Source: Rothia sp035916755 (GTDB lineage: Bacteria > Actinomycetota > Actinomycetes > Actinomycetales > Micrococcaceae). From it: a stretch of 64,000 nt of DNA. The stretch spans positions 186,001 to 250,000 of the forward strand of contig NZ_JAYWIX010000002.1 of the NCBI RefSeq assembly GCF_035916755.1, given 5' to 3'. The position numbers and the translations under genes are program-made. Below the pieces are notes generated by a model. That model ran no database searches. It was not told where the DNA came from and was given only the letters and a program-made list of their open reading frames with translations. How positions within the stretch are numbered: the stretch's first letter is position 1; the number at the start of each line of letters is the position of its first letter. This document shows, piece by piece, positions 50,598 through 59,927 of this stretch.

Positions 50598-51230
50598 ATG
50601 CCCGAGCAAACCTACGACTTTACCGTGCGTGAAGCGACCGAAGCTGACTATCCCGGCGTAATTGAGGCGCTGACCAACGCCTTTGAGCACGACCCGGTCA
50701 TGAATAAGGCCATGGGCGGGGACGGCCGCACCGAGACCGTCCGCGGGCTTTTTGAGTTCCAGCTGCGCACCACCTACGCCCCCAAGGGCACAATCGACAT
50801 TGCCGTCACGGAAGACGGCAAGGTGCTAGGCGCTGCTCTGTGGCTCTCGCCGGAGGCCCAGAAAGGTAATCTGCTGGCCGATATTAAGGCCCTGCCCGAT
50901 TATTACCGGGTGCTGGGGAAGAGGCTGGCCCGTGCCACCGTCACCGAGCTGCGCCTGCTGGCAGCCCGCCCCAAATTCGACCACTGGTACCTCTACACCA
51001 TCGGTGTGCACGAGGAAGCCCGCGGCCACGGTATTGGCTCCCACCTGCTGGATTACCGCCGCGGGCGCCTGGGGGAGGTACCCGCCTACCTGGAGGCCTC
51101 TACCTACCGGTCAGCCTCCCTCTATGCCCGTCACGGGTTTGTTGAGCTTTTCCGCTTTAAGGGCGGCAAGCCCGCCCTGGGCATGCTGCACCCGGCTCCG
51201 GTGACTCAGGTGTCCCTACATCAGGCTTGA
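50598..51230 (+). CDS. GNAT-family N-acetyltransferase
   Basis: A 210-residue acetyltransferase with the acetyl-CoA-binding motif VHEEARGHGIGSHLL (about 142-156) and a typical C-terminal ASTYRSASLYARHGFVEL. The N-terminal part (DYPGVIEALTNAFEHDPVMN) resembles the Rv/YesJ-like GNATs of unknown substrate. ATG follows AGGAGG. Its end overlaps the convergent LacI gene by 15 bases with no terminator. Confidence 0.88.
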   Translation: MPEQTYDFTVREATEADYPGVIEALTNAFEHDPVMNKAMGGDGRTETVRGLFEFQLRTTYAPKGTIDIAVTEDGKVLGAALWLSPEAQKGNLLADIKALPDYYRVLGKRLARATVTELRLLAARPKFDHWYLYTIGVHEEARGHGIGSHLLDYRRGRLGEVPAYLEASTYRSASLYARHGFVELFRFKGGKPALGMLHPAPVTQVSLHQA

Positions 51231-52247
51231 TGCAGGGACGGGAGATTCTTGGGTTTCCCAACCTAGGGAACGGGTGCTTGACCCCTCATGAAGGCTTACC
51301 GGGAGCACATCGCTTCCGGTGAGCTCTTTTTCTTCCCCGTTCATGGCGTGCATGAGCTGGGCGATAGCCCGCTGGGCCATCGCGTCGATGGGCTGTACCA
51401 CGGTGGTGAGTTCAGGCAAAAGGGCCCGACTGGTTTCGGTGCCGTCAAAGCCGATGACTTGTAGGTCCTCAGGTACCTGCCGCCCGGTCGTCCGGGCGTA
51501 GCCCAGCACCATGGCTGCGTACACGTCGTTGGAGGCAAAAACCGCATCAACCTGCGGGTGCTCGGTGAGGTAAGTGATGATGCGCTCGCGTTTGGTGGCC
51601 TGTGGGGTGGTGAAGCCCAGTTCGAAAATGTGGGGGGCATAACCTGCCTCGGTGACAGCGAGCTGGTAGCCGCGCTGGCGGGCGTTATCGGGGGAGATGG
51701 TTGAGGTGATGTGCAGGATATTGCTGGCCCCGCCGTCCAGGAGCAGGCGGGTGGCCCGGTAAGCTCCGTCGAAGTTATCGCAACTGATGTTGGGGCCGCG
51801 GCCGGTGTGCTGCCGGTCGATGGTAATCAGGGGAGCCCCTAGGTGGGGAAAGTTAGCGACGACCTGGGAGTGGGCGCCGGTGATGACGCCATCGACCTGG
51901 TTGGCTATGAGCATATCGAGGTAGCGCTGCTCTGATTCGGGGTGGTCGTTGCTGTTGCAGAGAATGGTCTTGTAGCCGATGTCGGCCAGGTGGGATTCGA
52001 TGCGGTAGGCCATCTCCCCGTAGAAGGGGTTGGCAACCGAGGGGAAGACCAGGCCGATAAGTTGGCTTTTTTGCCCCTGAAGGGAGCGGGCGATGGCGTT
52101 GGGCCGGTAGCCGAGCTGTTGCATGGCGTCGAAGACTTTGACGCGGGTGGCTTCGGAGAGGTAACCCCGGTTGTTGAGCACACGGGAGACGGTGGTGGGG
52201 GAGACGCCTGCGAGCGCAGCAACATCGCCGAGTTTTGGTTTGGGCAC
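51216..52247 (-). CDS. scrR: LacI-family regulator, probable sucrose repressor
   Basis: A 343-residue LacI-family protein. The HTH is KLGDVAALAGVSPTTVSRVL, the hinge helix YRPNAIARSL holds the leucine that usually contacts a central CG, and a periplasmic-binding-like sugar domain follows (60-330). It lies next to scrB/EIIA/scrA, whose promoters share a CG-centred 16-bp site, so it likely represses them without inducer; the name scrR is inference. GTG start; TATAAT at 52294-52289 may be its -10. Its own promoter has no good copy of the site. Confidence 0.85.
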   Translation of the reverse strand: MPKPKLGDVAALAGVSPTTVSRVLNNRGYLSEATRVKVFDAMQQLGYRPNAIARSLQGQKSQLIGLVFPSVANPFYGEMAYRIESHLADIGYKTILCNSNDHPESEQRYLDMLIANQVDGVITGAHSQVVANFPHLGAPLITIDRQHTGRGPNISCDNFDGAYRATRLLLDGGASNILHITSTISPDNARQRGYQLAVTEAGYAPHIFELGFTTPQATKRERIITYLTEHPQVDAVFASNDVYAAMVLGYARTTGRQVPEDLQVIGFDGTETSRALLPELTTVVQPIDAMAQRAIAQLMHAMNGEEKELTGSDVLPVSLHEGSSTRSLGWETQESPVPASSLM

Positions 52248-52388
52248 GCGGGGCTCCGGTCTGTTGAGGAGGGCTCAGATTGCTCTCAATTATAGGTCTT
52301 GTCTAACAGGCATGATGAACTTTTGAGCTGTGTGACGGAGCGGTTTGTGGGTTGTGGTACTGGTGGTGTAGGCAGGCGGGAGGGGGCG

Positions 52389-53615
52389 TTAGCTGGGGAG
52401 GGGTAGATACTTTAGGGTCTGCCCTTTGCCTGCTCCCTGAGGCTGAACGAGCGCGAGGGCGTCTGCGGTGGCGAAGGACGTGAGCATGTGGGACTGGGTC
52501 TTGGGCAGGGGGGTCAGCGATTTTCCCTCGGCTGTGGGGGTAAGGCGTGCGGGGATGAGTCTTAGGTCTTCTTTGCGGTAGCCGGGTACCGGGTGGGTCA
52601 GGAGGCCGGTGGGTAGTTCGGTGAGGGGCTCGCCGGTGATGCCTGTGAGCCAGGGGAGTAGGTAGGAGTAGAGGGCGGTGTAGGCCGCCAGGGGGTTGCC
52701 GGGCAGGCCCAGGACGAGCGGCGCGGCCGGGTTGATGCGGGCCGGTAGGTAGGCGGCTAGGGCCGGGTGGCCGGGGCGGATGGCGACGGATTCGAAGAGG
52801 TAGCTGGCCTGGAGGTCGGCTAGGGCACTGCGTACCCAGTCAGCGGTGGAGGTTGAGGAGCCACCGGTAATCAGGAGCATGTTGGCGCGGGTTGCGGTGA
52901 GCCAGTCGGTGAGCTTGGCTTTGCTATCGGGTAGTCGGCAGGTGCTGGTGACTGCCGCCCCGAGATCTTCGATGATGCGGGGGAAGGCCAGGGAATATGC
53001 ATCGCGCACCTGGCCGGGGCCGGGGAGACCCGCGGTAATAATTTCGTTGCCGGTGTAGGCGATAGCTACGGTGGGGCGGGCGGTTACGGACAGGATGTCG
53101 AGACCGAGGGTGGCGAGGGCACCGAGGTGCCGGGCGGTAATGGGCGTTCCTGCGGGGAGTACGCGGCTACCGGCAGCCAGTTCTTCCCCAGAGCGTCGTA
53201 TATCGGCACCTGCCACCGGGTATCCCCGGTCAAAAATACGGGGATCGGGCATGAGGGCGCTGCCGTCGAGAAGGGCATGTTCTTGACGGATGACGGCCTC
53301 GGTGCCCGCAGGTATGAGCCCGCCGGTCAGAATGGGGGTGGCCTGGCCGGGGGCGAGGGGGAGGGTTTTGCGGTGGACGTTCTCGCCGTCGGCAGCTGGC
53401 GGGTGGGTCAGTACCTGCCAGGGCGGGGCACCGGCGGTGGCATAGCCGTCCATAGCTGAGGAGTCGTAGTGGGGAACGGGTAGCAGGGCGCGGGCGTCCT
53501 TGCCCAGGGTCCTACCGATAGCCTGTGCCAGGGACACCTCTTCTTCGGGGAGGGGCAGGGCTGCCCCTGCCTGGTGCAGGAGCTGCCTGGCCTGGTGCCA
53601 GCTGGTGTGGTGCAC
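52389..53615 (-). CDS. moeA: Molybdopterin molybdenumtransferase, first paralogue
   Basis: A 408-residue MoeA that inserts molybdate into adenylylated molybdopterin. The PHYDSSAMDGYA motif, LTGGLIPAGTEAVIRQEHA, the GNEI segment and the GLPGNPLAAYTALYSYLLPWL stretch are present. The SGGSS-type loop (LLITGGSSTSTADW) deviates from the usual TSGGVSVGDYD. It is the last gene of the leftward operon moaA-moaD-mobA-moeA; a second MoeA is encoded at 57.5 kb. Confidence 0.92.
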   Translation of the reverse strand: MHHTSWHQARQLLHQAGAALPLPEEEVSLAQAIGRTLGKDARALLPVPHYDSSAMDGYATAGAPPWQVLTHPPAADGENVHRKTLPLAPGQATPILTGGLIPAGTEAVIRQEHALLDGSALMPDPRIFDRGYPVAGADIRRSGEELAAGSRVLPAGTPITARHLGALATLGLDILSVTARPTVAIAYTGNEIITAGLPGPGQVRDAYSLAFPRIIEDLGAAVTSTCRLPDSKAKLTDWLTATRANMLLITGGSSTSTADWVRSALADLQASYLFESVAIRPGHPALAAYLPARINPAAPLVLGLPGNPLAAYTALYSYLLPWLTGITGEPLTELPTGLLTHPVPGYRKEDLRLIPARLTPTAEGKSLTPLPKTQSHMLTSFATADALALVQPQGAGKGQTLKYLPLPS

Positions 53616-53625
53616 GGTGGTCTCC

Positions 53626-54240
53626 TTAGGGCTGGGGCGGTGCCTGGGTATAGCCTGCGGCGCGGGCAGCCTCCCAGGTATCGATATCGGCGGTCAGGTC
53701 GGCAGGTAGTTCTAATTCTGCAGGTTCAAGGGGGCTGAGAAAACGGCGGACGGAGGCGTTGGTGGTATCCCCTGCAAAGGCAGGAGCCAGGGCCGCGGCT
53801 CGGTAGATGCCCAGCAGGGGTTGGGTGATGCCCTCAGAGACAGCCCAGTAGCCGGTGGTCTCTTCCGGCGCGGACGCTGCCGCCTGCACAAGTAGGGGCA
53901 CAGCGGCCTGGGCGCGGGGTAAGTCGCAGGAAAGAACCAGTACCCAGCGGTGAGTGAGCGCCGAAACGTCAGGTTGGGCTGCTGCCAGGGCTGCAAGCCC
54001 GGCAGAAATACCGGCTGCTGGCCCGCTAAAGACCGGTTCTTCCCGGGTCTGTAGGACGCCTGCGGGCAGGGTGAGCTCTGCCGGGCCGACGACCACGCGG
54101 TGCTCTGCCTCCGTGCAGGCGGCGAGAACTCCGTCGAGCAGGGTGTGCTCACCGTTGGAGAGCAGGGCCTTGGGCACCCCGCCCAGGCGGGAGGAGCGTC
54201 CGCCTGCCAGAATCAGGGCCGAGTAGCTGGGGGTCTTCAC
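53626..54240 (-). CDS. mobA: Molybdenum cofactor nucleotidyltransferase
   Basis: A 204-residue MobA-like protein with the nucleotide-binding start LAGGRSSRLGGVPKALL and the LSCDLPRAQAAVP metal-binding motif. It should attach GMP (or CMP) to molybdopterin to give the dinucleotide form used by NarG-type enzymes. It lies 10 bases before moeA and 12 after moaD, in one operon. Confidence 0.88.
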   Translation of the reverse strand: MKTPSYSALILAGGRSSRLGGVPKALLSNGEHTLLDGVLAACTEAEHRVVVGPAELTLPAGVLQTREEPVFSGPAAGISAGLAALAAAQPDVSALTHRWVLVLSCDLPRAQAAVPLLVQAAASAPEETTGYWAVSEGITQPLLGIYRAAALAPAFAGDTTNASVRRFLSPLEPAELELPADLTADIDTWEAARAAGYTQAPPQP

Positions 54241-54252
54241 CGGGTATTCCTC

Positions 54253-54534
54253 CTAGCCACCAGCAAAGGGTGGAAGGACATCTAGGCGTTCAGCCTGCGT
54301 CAGGAGCATCGGGTCATCGAGTTGCTCGTCGGTGGCGGCAACCCCGTCGACGAGGAAGGTGCAGCGCGGCAGAATATCGGCCAGGGTCTGGCCCGAGGGA
54401 GTGCTGCCGGTGAATTCTTCTGCCAGGTAGGTACGAACCTGGGCAAGAGTAGGGGCAGGTAGCTGGGCTGGGTCGAGGGTGAGGCTGGGGCGGCCCGCTG
54501 CCGCCCGGGCTGCGGCGAAAAAGTTAATCTGCAT
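54253..54534 (-). CDS. moaD: Molybdopterin synthase small subunit
   Basis: A 93-residue ubiquitin-like MoaD that carries the thiocarboxylate sulfur for molybdopterin. It ends in the required Gly-Gly (LPPFAGG). The start QINFFAAARAAAGRP is typical. MoaE, its partner, is encoded in the divergent operon; the MoeB-like protein at 60.6 kb should activate the C-terminus. Confidence 0.92.
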   Translation of the reverse strand: MQINFFAAARAAAGRPSLTLDPAQLPAPTLAQVRTYLAEEFTGSTPSGQTLADILPRCTFLVDGVAATDEQLDDPMLLTQAERLDVLPPFAGG

Positions 54535-54550
54535 GGAAAGTCCTTGAATC

Positions 54551-55714
54551 TTAGCCGCCGATGGCGCTCATTGATCGAGTAGGTTGGGTGAAATCGGGGG
54601 TATCGAAGCCGACGGTGTCCTTGCCGTGGGCCTTGGGCTTGGCCCACATGGCTCCGCGCCAAATCTGGGCCAGTTCAGCATCGCTGGCCCCGCCGCGCAG
54701 GGCACCCATAAGGTCGGTCTCGGTCAGGGAGAAGAGGCAGGATCGCACCTTGCCGTCGGCGGTAATGCGGGTCCGGGTGCAGGCTGAGCAGAAGGGCTCG
54801 GTGACCGAGGCGATAATGCCCACCTGCCCCAGGGGCTCTGCTGTGCCGGCGTGACCCAGTGGATAGACGTCCCAGAGGGCTGCGGGGGAGGCCCCGCGCG
54901 GACGCCCGTGGGGCAACAGATCGTAGTGGTCGGCCAGGCGCTGACGAATCTGCTCGGCGGTGATGGTGCCTTCGCGCGTCCAGTTGTGGTCGGCGTCCAG
55001 GGGCATCTGCTCGATAAAACGGAGCTGATAGCCCCCTTCCAGCGCCCAGGCAAGGAGCTCGTGGCCCTGGGTGTCGTTGACCCCGGCCATAAGGACGGCA
55101 TTAATTTTGAGGGGGGTGAGCCCGGCTGCTGCGGCCGCCTCAATCCCGGTGAGCACGGAGGCCAGCTTGTCTCTGCGGGTGAGCTGAGCAAAGGTTTCGG
55201 GGCAGATGGTATCGAGGGAGACATTGACCCGGTTGAGCCCGGCCTGAACCAGGGCATCTACCTTTTTATCGAGTCCGATGCCGTTGGTCGTCAGGGAGAT
55301 GGGCAGGTGGGGGTGTTCGGCGCGGACGGCAGCAATAATATCGGTGAGGTCAGCTCGTACTAGGGGCTCGCCACCGGTAAAACGTACTTCTTCGATTCCT
55401 AGATCTCGCACACCTACCCTTACCAGGCGGGTGACCTCATTGAGGGTTAGAAGCTGTGTTCCGGGAAGCCAGTTGAGGCCTTCAGTGGGCATGCAGTAGA
55501 CACAGCGCAGGTTGCACTTGTCCATCAGAGAGATGCGCAGATCGGTGGCGGTGCGTCCCCAGCGGTCGGCAAGGGGGCCTGATGAGGGCACGCCCGGGTG
55601 TGCAGCTGCGCTGGCACCGCCGGTCACAACCGGGATAGAAGAACCCAGGGGCACCGGGGGGTTGAGGGCTGAGGACTGGGGCATACCCGCACTTTCACAA
55701 ATCTTAATCGGCAT
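54551..55714 (-). CDS. moaA: GTP 3',8-cyclase
   Basis: A 387-residue radical-SAM enzyme for the first step of cofactor synthesis from GTP. The N-terminal cluster is CNLRCVYC, the C-terminal cluster in FCSACTRTRITADGKVRSC, and the protein ends with the Gly-Gly tail (AIGG) needed for catalysis. Start choice is open: ATG 55714, with TAGGCT 15 bases before it, or ATG 55684 ten codons later (MPQSSALNPP). A disordered region of about 50 residues comes before the domain. Divergent from modA. Confidence 0.94.
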   Translation of the reverse strand: MPIKICESAGMPQSSALNPPVPLGSSIPVVTGGASAAAHPGVPSSGPLADRWGRTATDLRISLMDKCNLRCVYCMPTEGLNWLPGTQLLTLNEVTRLVRVGVRDLGIEEVRFTGGEPLVRADLTDIIAAVRAEHPHLPISLTTNGIGLDKKVDALVQAGLNRVNVSLDTICPETFAQLTRRDKLASVLTGIEAAAAAGLTPLKINAVLMAGVNDTQGHELLAWALEGGYQLRFIEQMPLDADHNWTREGTITAEQIRQRLADHYDLLPHGRPRGASPAALWDVYPLGHAGTAEPLGQVGIIASVTEPFCSACTRTRITADGKVRSCLFSLTETDLMGALRGGASDAELAQIWRGAMWAKPKAHGKDTVGFDTPDFTQPTRSMSAIGG

Positions 55715-55826
55715 TTCAGATGTAATATTTAGCCTAGCTAAACCGGGTGAAGAACACCACCTGGCTCTACACTAATCTATAGAAACAAACCAGCCCAGGC
55801 TACTGTTACCCGCGCCAGGAGGACTC

Positions 55827-56618
55827 GTGCGCCGCCCCATCCTAGCTATCCTGCCCCTCGTACTTGCCCTTGCGGCCTGCGCCCCCGGCTCACCGGCGTC
55901 CGCCCCCGAGAGCAGTCAGGGCAGCACCGGTGCGGACGCCCCCGTGCAGGTCTTTGCGGCGGCCTCCCTGGGAGCCGTGGGCGATGAACTCATCGCAGCC
56001 TACCGCCAAGAAAACCCGCAGGCCGACATCACCGCCACCTACGCGGGGTCATCCCAGCTAATAACCCAGATGACCGAAGGGGCCACCCCCGACCTGCTGA
56101 TTACCGCCGATAGCACCACCATGACCCAGGCTATCGACACGGTTGAAGAACTGGCTGACTCCACCCCCGAAACCATCGCTACCAACGCCCTGGTGCTGGC
56201 CACCGCCCCCGGCAATCCCGCTGCCATCGATAGCGTGGATGACCTGGCTGCAAGCAGCGTCATGACCGCAATCTGCGCCCAGGAAGTACCCTGCGGACGC
56301 CTGGCCCACCAGGAACTTACCCGCCAGGGTGTAGAGCTAACCACCTCCACCGAAGAAGCTAACGTCTCGGCAGTTTCCACCAAGGTAGCCACCGGCCAGG
56401 TGGATGCCGGCTTCATCTACTCCACCGACGCCACCGCTATATCAGCCACCGACGATATCACCGTCATCACCCTGCCCCAGGTCGAACGCAACGCCTACCC
56501 CCTAGCCCTCACCGGCAGCGGTCAAGGTAAGGAAAGCGCCCAAAACTTTGCGAACTGGCTGGTCACTTCTGAGGTAGCAGCCCAGATTCTTGCCGACTAC
56601 GGCTTCGAACCTGCCTAA
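55827..56618 (+). CDS. modA: Molybdate ABC transporter substrate-binding lipoprotein
   Basis: A 263-residue lipoprotein: signal peptide RRPILAILPLVLALAACAPG with the lipobox LAAC, then an ModA domain (VQVFAAASLGAVGDELIAAY, YAGSSQLITQM, DLLITADSTTM). It binds molybdate or tungstate outside the membrane. GTG start with AGGAGGA upstream. modB follows after nine bases with its own -10 inside the stop region. No modC is found in the operon. Confidence 0.93.
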   Translation: MRRPILAILPLVLALAACAPGSPASAPESSQGSTGADAPVQVFAAASLGAVGDELIAAYRQENPQADITATYAGSSQLITQMTEGATPDLLITADSTTMTQAIDTVEELADSTPETIATNALVLATAPGNPAAIDSVDDLAASSVMTAICAQEVPCGRLAHQELTRQGVELTTSTEEANVSAVSTKVATGQVDAGFIYSTDATAISATDDITVITLPQVERNAYPLALTGSGQGKESAQNFANWLVTSEVAAQILADYGFEPA

Positions 56619-56621
56619 ACT
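56616..56621 (+). promoter_or_regulatory. -10 hexamer overlapping the modA stop codon
   Basis: TAAACT begins with the TAA stop of modA; six bases later is the modB ATG. No Shine-Dalgarno lies before modB, which supports an internal leaderless start, though read-through from modA is also possible. Confidence 0.4.
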
Positions 56622-56627
56622 AGAACC

Positions 56628-57497
56628 ATGAGCACACCCGGCCCCGCACCCACCCCGCCGCCACGAGGGCGGGCCAGCTCCTTCGCATCCGTCCCCGTGC
56701 ACGCTGTGCTGCCCACCCTGCTCACCCTGGCACTCATTGCGGGTCCCCTGCTGTCCCTTCTGGTTCGTACGCCCTGGGGGAGTCTGCCCCAGCTGCTGGC
56801 AGAACCAGCTGCCCTGGCTGCCGTTCGCCTCTCGGTGCTCACCGCTCTAGCTGCTACCGCTGTATCAGCCCTGCTAGGCACCCCTACAGCCCTAGTGCTG
56901 GCCACGGTACTCGAGCAGTCTCGCGCTCGCCGCCTGAGCTGGGCACTCTACGGGTTGATCTACACCCCCATCATTTTCTCCCCGGTAGTCTCTGGTCTGG
57001 CTCTGCTTTTCTTCTGGGGCAGGCGAGGGCTGCTCGGCTCCTGGCTTGAAACGGCAGGCCTCTCGGTGGCCTACACCCCGCTGGCTGTGGTTCTGGCCCA
57101 AACCTTTGTGGCCCTGCCCTTCTTTGTAGCCACCCTAGTCACCACCCTGCGAGCGCTGCCTCCTGAATTCGCCGAGGTTGCCCGGCTTGAGGGGGCGAGC
57201 CCCACCGAGGTTACTACCCGTGTGCTCTTGCCCCTGGCTGCTCCCGGCCTGCTGACGGCAGCCGTCCTGACCTTTGCTCGTGCTCTGGGGGAGTACGGTG
57301 CCACCGTCACCTTTGCCGGGAATATTGAGGGTGTGACCCGCACTCTTCCGTTGGCTATTGACCTGGCTTTAAGCTCTAACCGCATGGACGCTGCCCTGGG
57401 GGCGGCGCTCATGCTGATCGCTCTCTACCTGGGTCTGCTGGCCGCCGGAGCCTTTGCCCTCTGGTTGGGCCGACTGAAAGGAAACCGCCGAGCATGA
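56628..57497 (+). CDS. modB: Molybdate ABC transporter permease
   Basis: A 289-residue permease with about six TM segments and the EAA loop EFAEVARLEGASPTEVTTRVLLPL, which docks to the ATPase. The sequence ALGEYGATVTFAGNIEGVTRTLPLAI is characteristic for ModB. The gene ends in a four-base overlap with the second moeA (ATGA), so the usual third gene, modC, is missing here. Confidence 0.93.
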   Translation: MSTPGPAPTPPPRGRASSFASVPVHAVLPTLLTLALIAGPLLSLLVRTPWGSLPQLLAEPAALAAVRLSVLTALAATAVSALLGTPTALVLATVLEQSRARRLSWALYGLIYTPIIFSPVVSGLALLFFWGRRGLLGSWLETAGLSVAYTPLAVVLAQTFVALPFFVATLVTTLRALPPEFAEVARLEGASPTEVTTRVLLPLAAPGLLTAAVLTFARALGEYGATVTFAGNIEGVTRTLPLAIDLALSSNRMDAALGAALMLIALYLGLLAAGAFALWLGRLKGNRRA

Positions 57498-58855
57498 CAC
57501 AAGCCCAAGAGACCCTTGACCGGCTGCTCCCCGAGGGGGAGAGTATCGCGCCGGGCGCCTATGCTGCCTGTGTACGTGAACTGGTCGCTGCTACCGTCAC
57601 CCCCACCAGTCAGCGGTTACCCCTCCAGCAGGCCGCCGGGTGCCAACTCGCCGAACCCCTCTACGCCTTGATTCCGCAGCCCTCCTTCGCCAACTCCCAG
57701 ATGGACGGCTATGCGCTGACCAGTGCAGCGGCGCAAGATGACTGCCGTGTCTTTCAGGTAGGGCCCGATATTCCCGCCGGGTCGCCTGTGACCGGGCTGC
57801 CGGTGGCTGATGATATGGTCTACCCCGTTATGACCGGTGCGCCTGTGCCCGCAGGCTACACCACCGTGGTACCGGTTGAGCACAGCCGCCCGCTGGTAGG
57901 GCAGCCGGACGCCGCCGGGTTTGTGGGTGAGGGCGGGCAGGTTGAGCTGCCGCCGCTTGCCCCCGGAACCTTTGTGCGTACCGAGGGGGAGGACGTTGCA
58001 GCCGGTCAGCTTCTGGCAGAAGGCGGCAGTCGCCTGACCCCCGCCCTGCTCGGTGCTCTAGCCGCCCAGGGGATAGGCGACGTTGAGGTCTACCGCCCCC
58101 TGCACCTGCTGATTGTAACCGGGGGCGATGAGGTGGCTTCTGCTGGTGCAGCCCCTGCCCCGGGGCAGATTTTTGACGCCAACGGGCCGGTACTTACTGC
58201 CCTTGCAGAGCAGGACGGCTGCACTGCCGACCACCTACCCATCGGCGACTCCGTGGAAAACTTTATTGCGGCCCTGGCTGGTGCGCTTGCAGAGCGGACG
58301 CCCGATGTGATCGTCACCAGCGGCGGTATCAGTCACGGTAAGTACGAGGTGGTTCGTCTGGGTCTGGCGGCCCTGGCTGCCGACCCTGTTGCTCGGGGCA
58401 CTGCTGCTGGAGGCACGGTTCGGGTGCTTGCGCACTGGTTTGGTCACGCCACCCAGCAGCCCGGCGGCCCCCAGGGCCTGGCCCTGCTGGGTCTTCCTAC
58501 TGGCAGGGTACTCCCGGTGGTCTGCCTGCCGGGTAACCCGGTCAGCACTCTCATCAGCTACCACTTGCTGCTGCGGCCAGCCCTGGCTCATCTGATGGGC
58601 GAAGAACGGGAGGACGCCCGTGGCCAGCTAGTGCTCGAAGCCCCCCTTGCTGCCCCGGAAGGTAAAACCCAGTACCGGCGGGCTCAGCTGACCCGGCAGG
58701 TCCAGCCGGGCGGGAGCATCCTGACCCTGCTGGCTCCGAGCGCTGCCACCGGTTCCCACCTGCTACTACAGGCAGCCCGCGCCGATGCCCTGGTGGAACT
58801 GGAACCCGGGCGTGCCTATCGCGGCGGCGAGCTGGTGCGGTATATTCCCCTGTAG
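57494..58855 (+). CDS. moeA2: MoeA-family molybdopterin protein, second paralogue
   Basis: A 453-residue MoeA/Glp-type protein: PSFANSQMDGYAL, MTGAPVPAGYTTVVPVEH, VTGGDEV, the TSGGISHGKYEVVRLGL active loop and CLPGNPVSTLISYHLLLRPAL. It keeps the TSGG loop better than the other MoeA, so this one is the more canonical enzyme. It is coupled by overlap to modB; the two copies may differ in preference for molybdate or tungstate, or for enzyme family, which cannot be told by eye. Confidence 0.9.
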   Translation: MTQAQETLDRLLPEGESIAPGAYAACVRELVAATVTPTSQRLPLQQAAGCQLAEPLYALIPQPSFANSQMDGYALTSAAAQDDCRVFQVGPDIPAGSPVTGLPVADDMVYPVMTGAPVPAGYTTVVPVEHSRPLVGQPDAAGFVGEGGQVELPPLAPGTFVRTEGEDVAAGQLLAEGGSRLTPALLGALAAQGIGDVEVYRPLHLLIVTGGDEVASAGAAPAPGQIFDANGPVLTALAEQDGCTADHLPIGDSVENFIAALAGALAERTPDVIVTSGGISHGKYEVVRLGLAALAADPVARGTAAGGTVRVLAHWFGHATQQPGGPQGLALLGLPTGRVLPVVCLPGNPVSTLISYHLLLRPALAHLMGEEREDARGQLVLEAPLAAPEGKTQYRRAQLTRQVQPGGSILTLLAPSAATGSHLLLQAARADALVELEPGRAYRGGELVRYIPL

Positions 58856-58935
58856 CTGTACCAAAAGTTACCCCGCCTGCAAATCACGTATAGTAAATAC
58901 TGATTAATTTTGTGTTGAGAGGCTAGCCAAGAATC

Positions 58936-59427
58936 ATGACCGCCCCCACCCCAGCAGACCAGCTCACCCACGTGCGCGCCGACGGCAGCGCCCACATGGT
59001 CGATGTCACCGAGAAAAACGAAACCACCCGCACCGCCGTGGCTGAGGGCTATATCGTCACCCGGGCAGACGTCATTGAAAAAATCTTTGACGCCGACCTA
59101 CCCAAGGGCGACGCCCTGCCCGTGGCCCGCGTCGCTGGTATTATGGCAGCCAAGAAAACCCCCGAGATTATCCCCCTCTGCCACCCCCTGCCCCTGGGCA
59201 AAATCACCATCGACTTTGAGCGGCACCCCGACCGTATCCGCATCGAGGCTCTGGTTAAAACCCGTGGCGTCACCGGGGTGGAAATGGAAGCCCTCACCGC
59301 TGTCTCCGGGGCGGCGCTGACGGTCTACGACATGATTAAGGCCGTTGATAAGCAGGCCGTACTGACCGGGATCAGGGTACTGGAAAAAACCGGCGGTAAA
59401 TCCGGTGACTGGAAGGTAGAGCAGTGA
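58936..59427 (+). CDS. moaC: Cyclic pyranopterin monophosphate synthase
   Basis: A 163-residue MoaC for the second half of the cPMP step. Motifs DVTEKNETTRTAVAEGYI, KKTPEIIPLCHPLPLGKI and GVTGVEMEALTAVSGAALTVYDM are all present. ATG at 58936 has AGAGGC-type weak ribosome-binding sequence 15 bases upstream. It overlaps mogA by four bases. Confidence 0.97.
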   Translation: MTAPTPADQLTHVRADGSAHMVDVTEKNETTRTAVAEGYIVTRADVIEKIFDADLPKGDALPVARVAGIMAAKKTPEIIPLCHPLPLGKITIDFERHPDRIRIEALVKTRGVTGVEMEALTAVSGAALTVYDMIKAVDKQAVLTGIRVLEKTGGKSGDWKVEQ

Positions 59428-59927
59428 GCAGCAGCTACACCCTGCCCAAGAACCGTACCGGCCTCGTCATCGTAGCCTCCACCCGGGCCGCCCGCGGTAT
59501 CTACGAAGATAAATCCGGCCCCCTAGCGGTCACCTGGCTGCGCGACCAGGGCTTTGAAACCCCCGACGCCGTCGTGGTGGCGGACGCCGACATACCCGCC
59601 TATATCGACCGGCTAGTAGCATCAGGGCAGCTACCCACCTTCATCCTGACCAGCGGCGGAACCGGCCTCAACTCAGACGATACAACCGTCGAGGCGGTGC
59701 GCCCCCACCTGACCAAAGAAGTTCCTGGCATCATGCACGCCTTCTGGAATCAGGGTCTCAAAAACACCCCCGCCGCTGTGCTCTCCCGCGGAATCGCAGG
59801 CGTCATCGGCACCAGCTTCATCATGACCCTGCCCGGCTCCACCGGGGGAGTCAAAGACGGTTGTGCCGTGCTCGAACCCCTCGTGACCCACATCTGCCGC
59901 CAGCTAGAGGACTACCATGACCACTAA
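59424..59927 (+). CDS. mogA: Molybdopterin adenylyltransferase
   Basis: A 167-residue MogA/MoaB-family protein that adenylylates molybdopterin before molybdate insertion. It has LTSGGTGLNSDDTTVEAV and a late GSTGGVKDGCAVLEPL motif. GTG start overlaps the moaC stop (GTGA). moaE overlaps its end by 11 bases. Confidence 0.94.
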   Translation: MSSSYTLPKNRTGLVIVASTRAARGIYEDKSGPLAVTWLRDQGFETPDAVVVADADIPAYIDRLVASGQLPTFILTSGGTGLNSDDTTVEAVRPHLTKEVPGIMHAFWNQGLKNTPAAVLSRGIAGVIGTSFIMTLPGSTGGVKDGCAVLEPLVTHICRQLEDYHDH

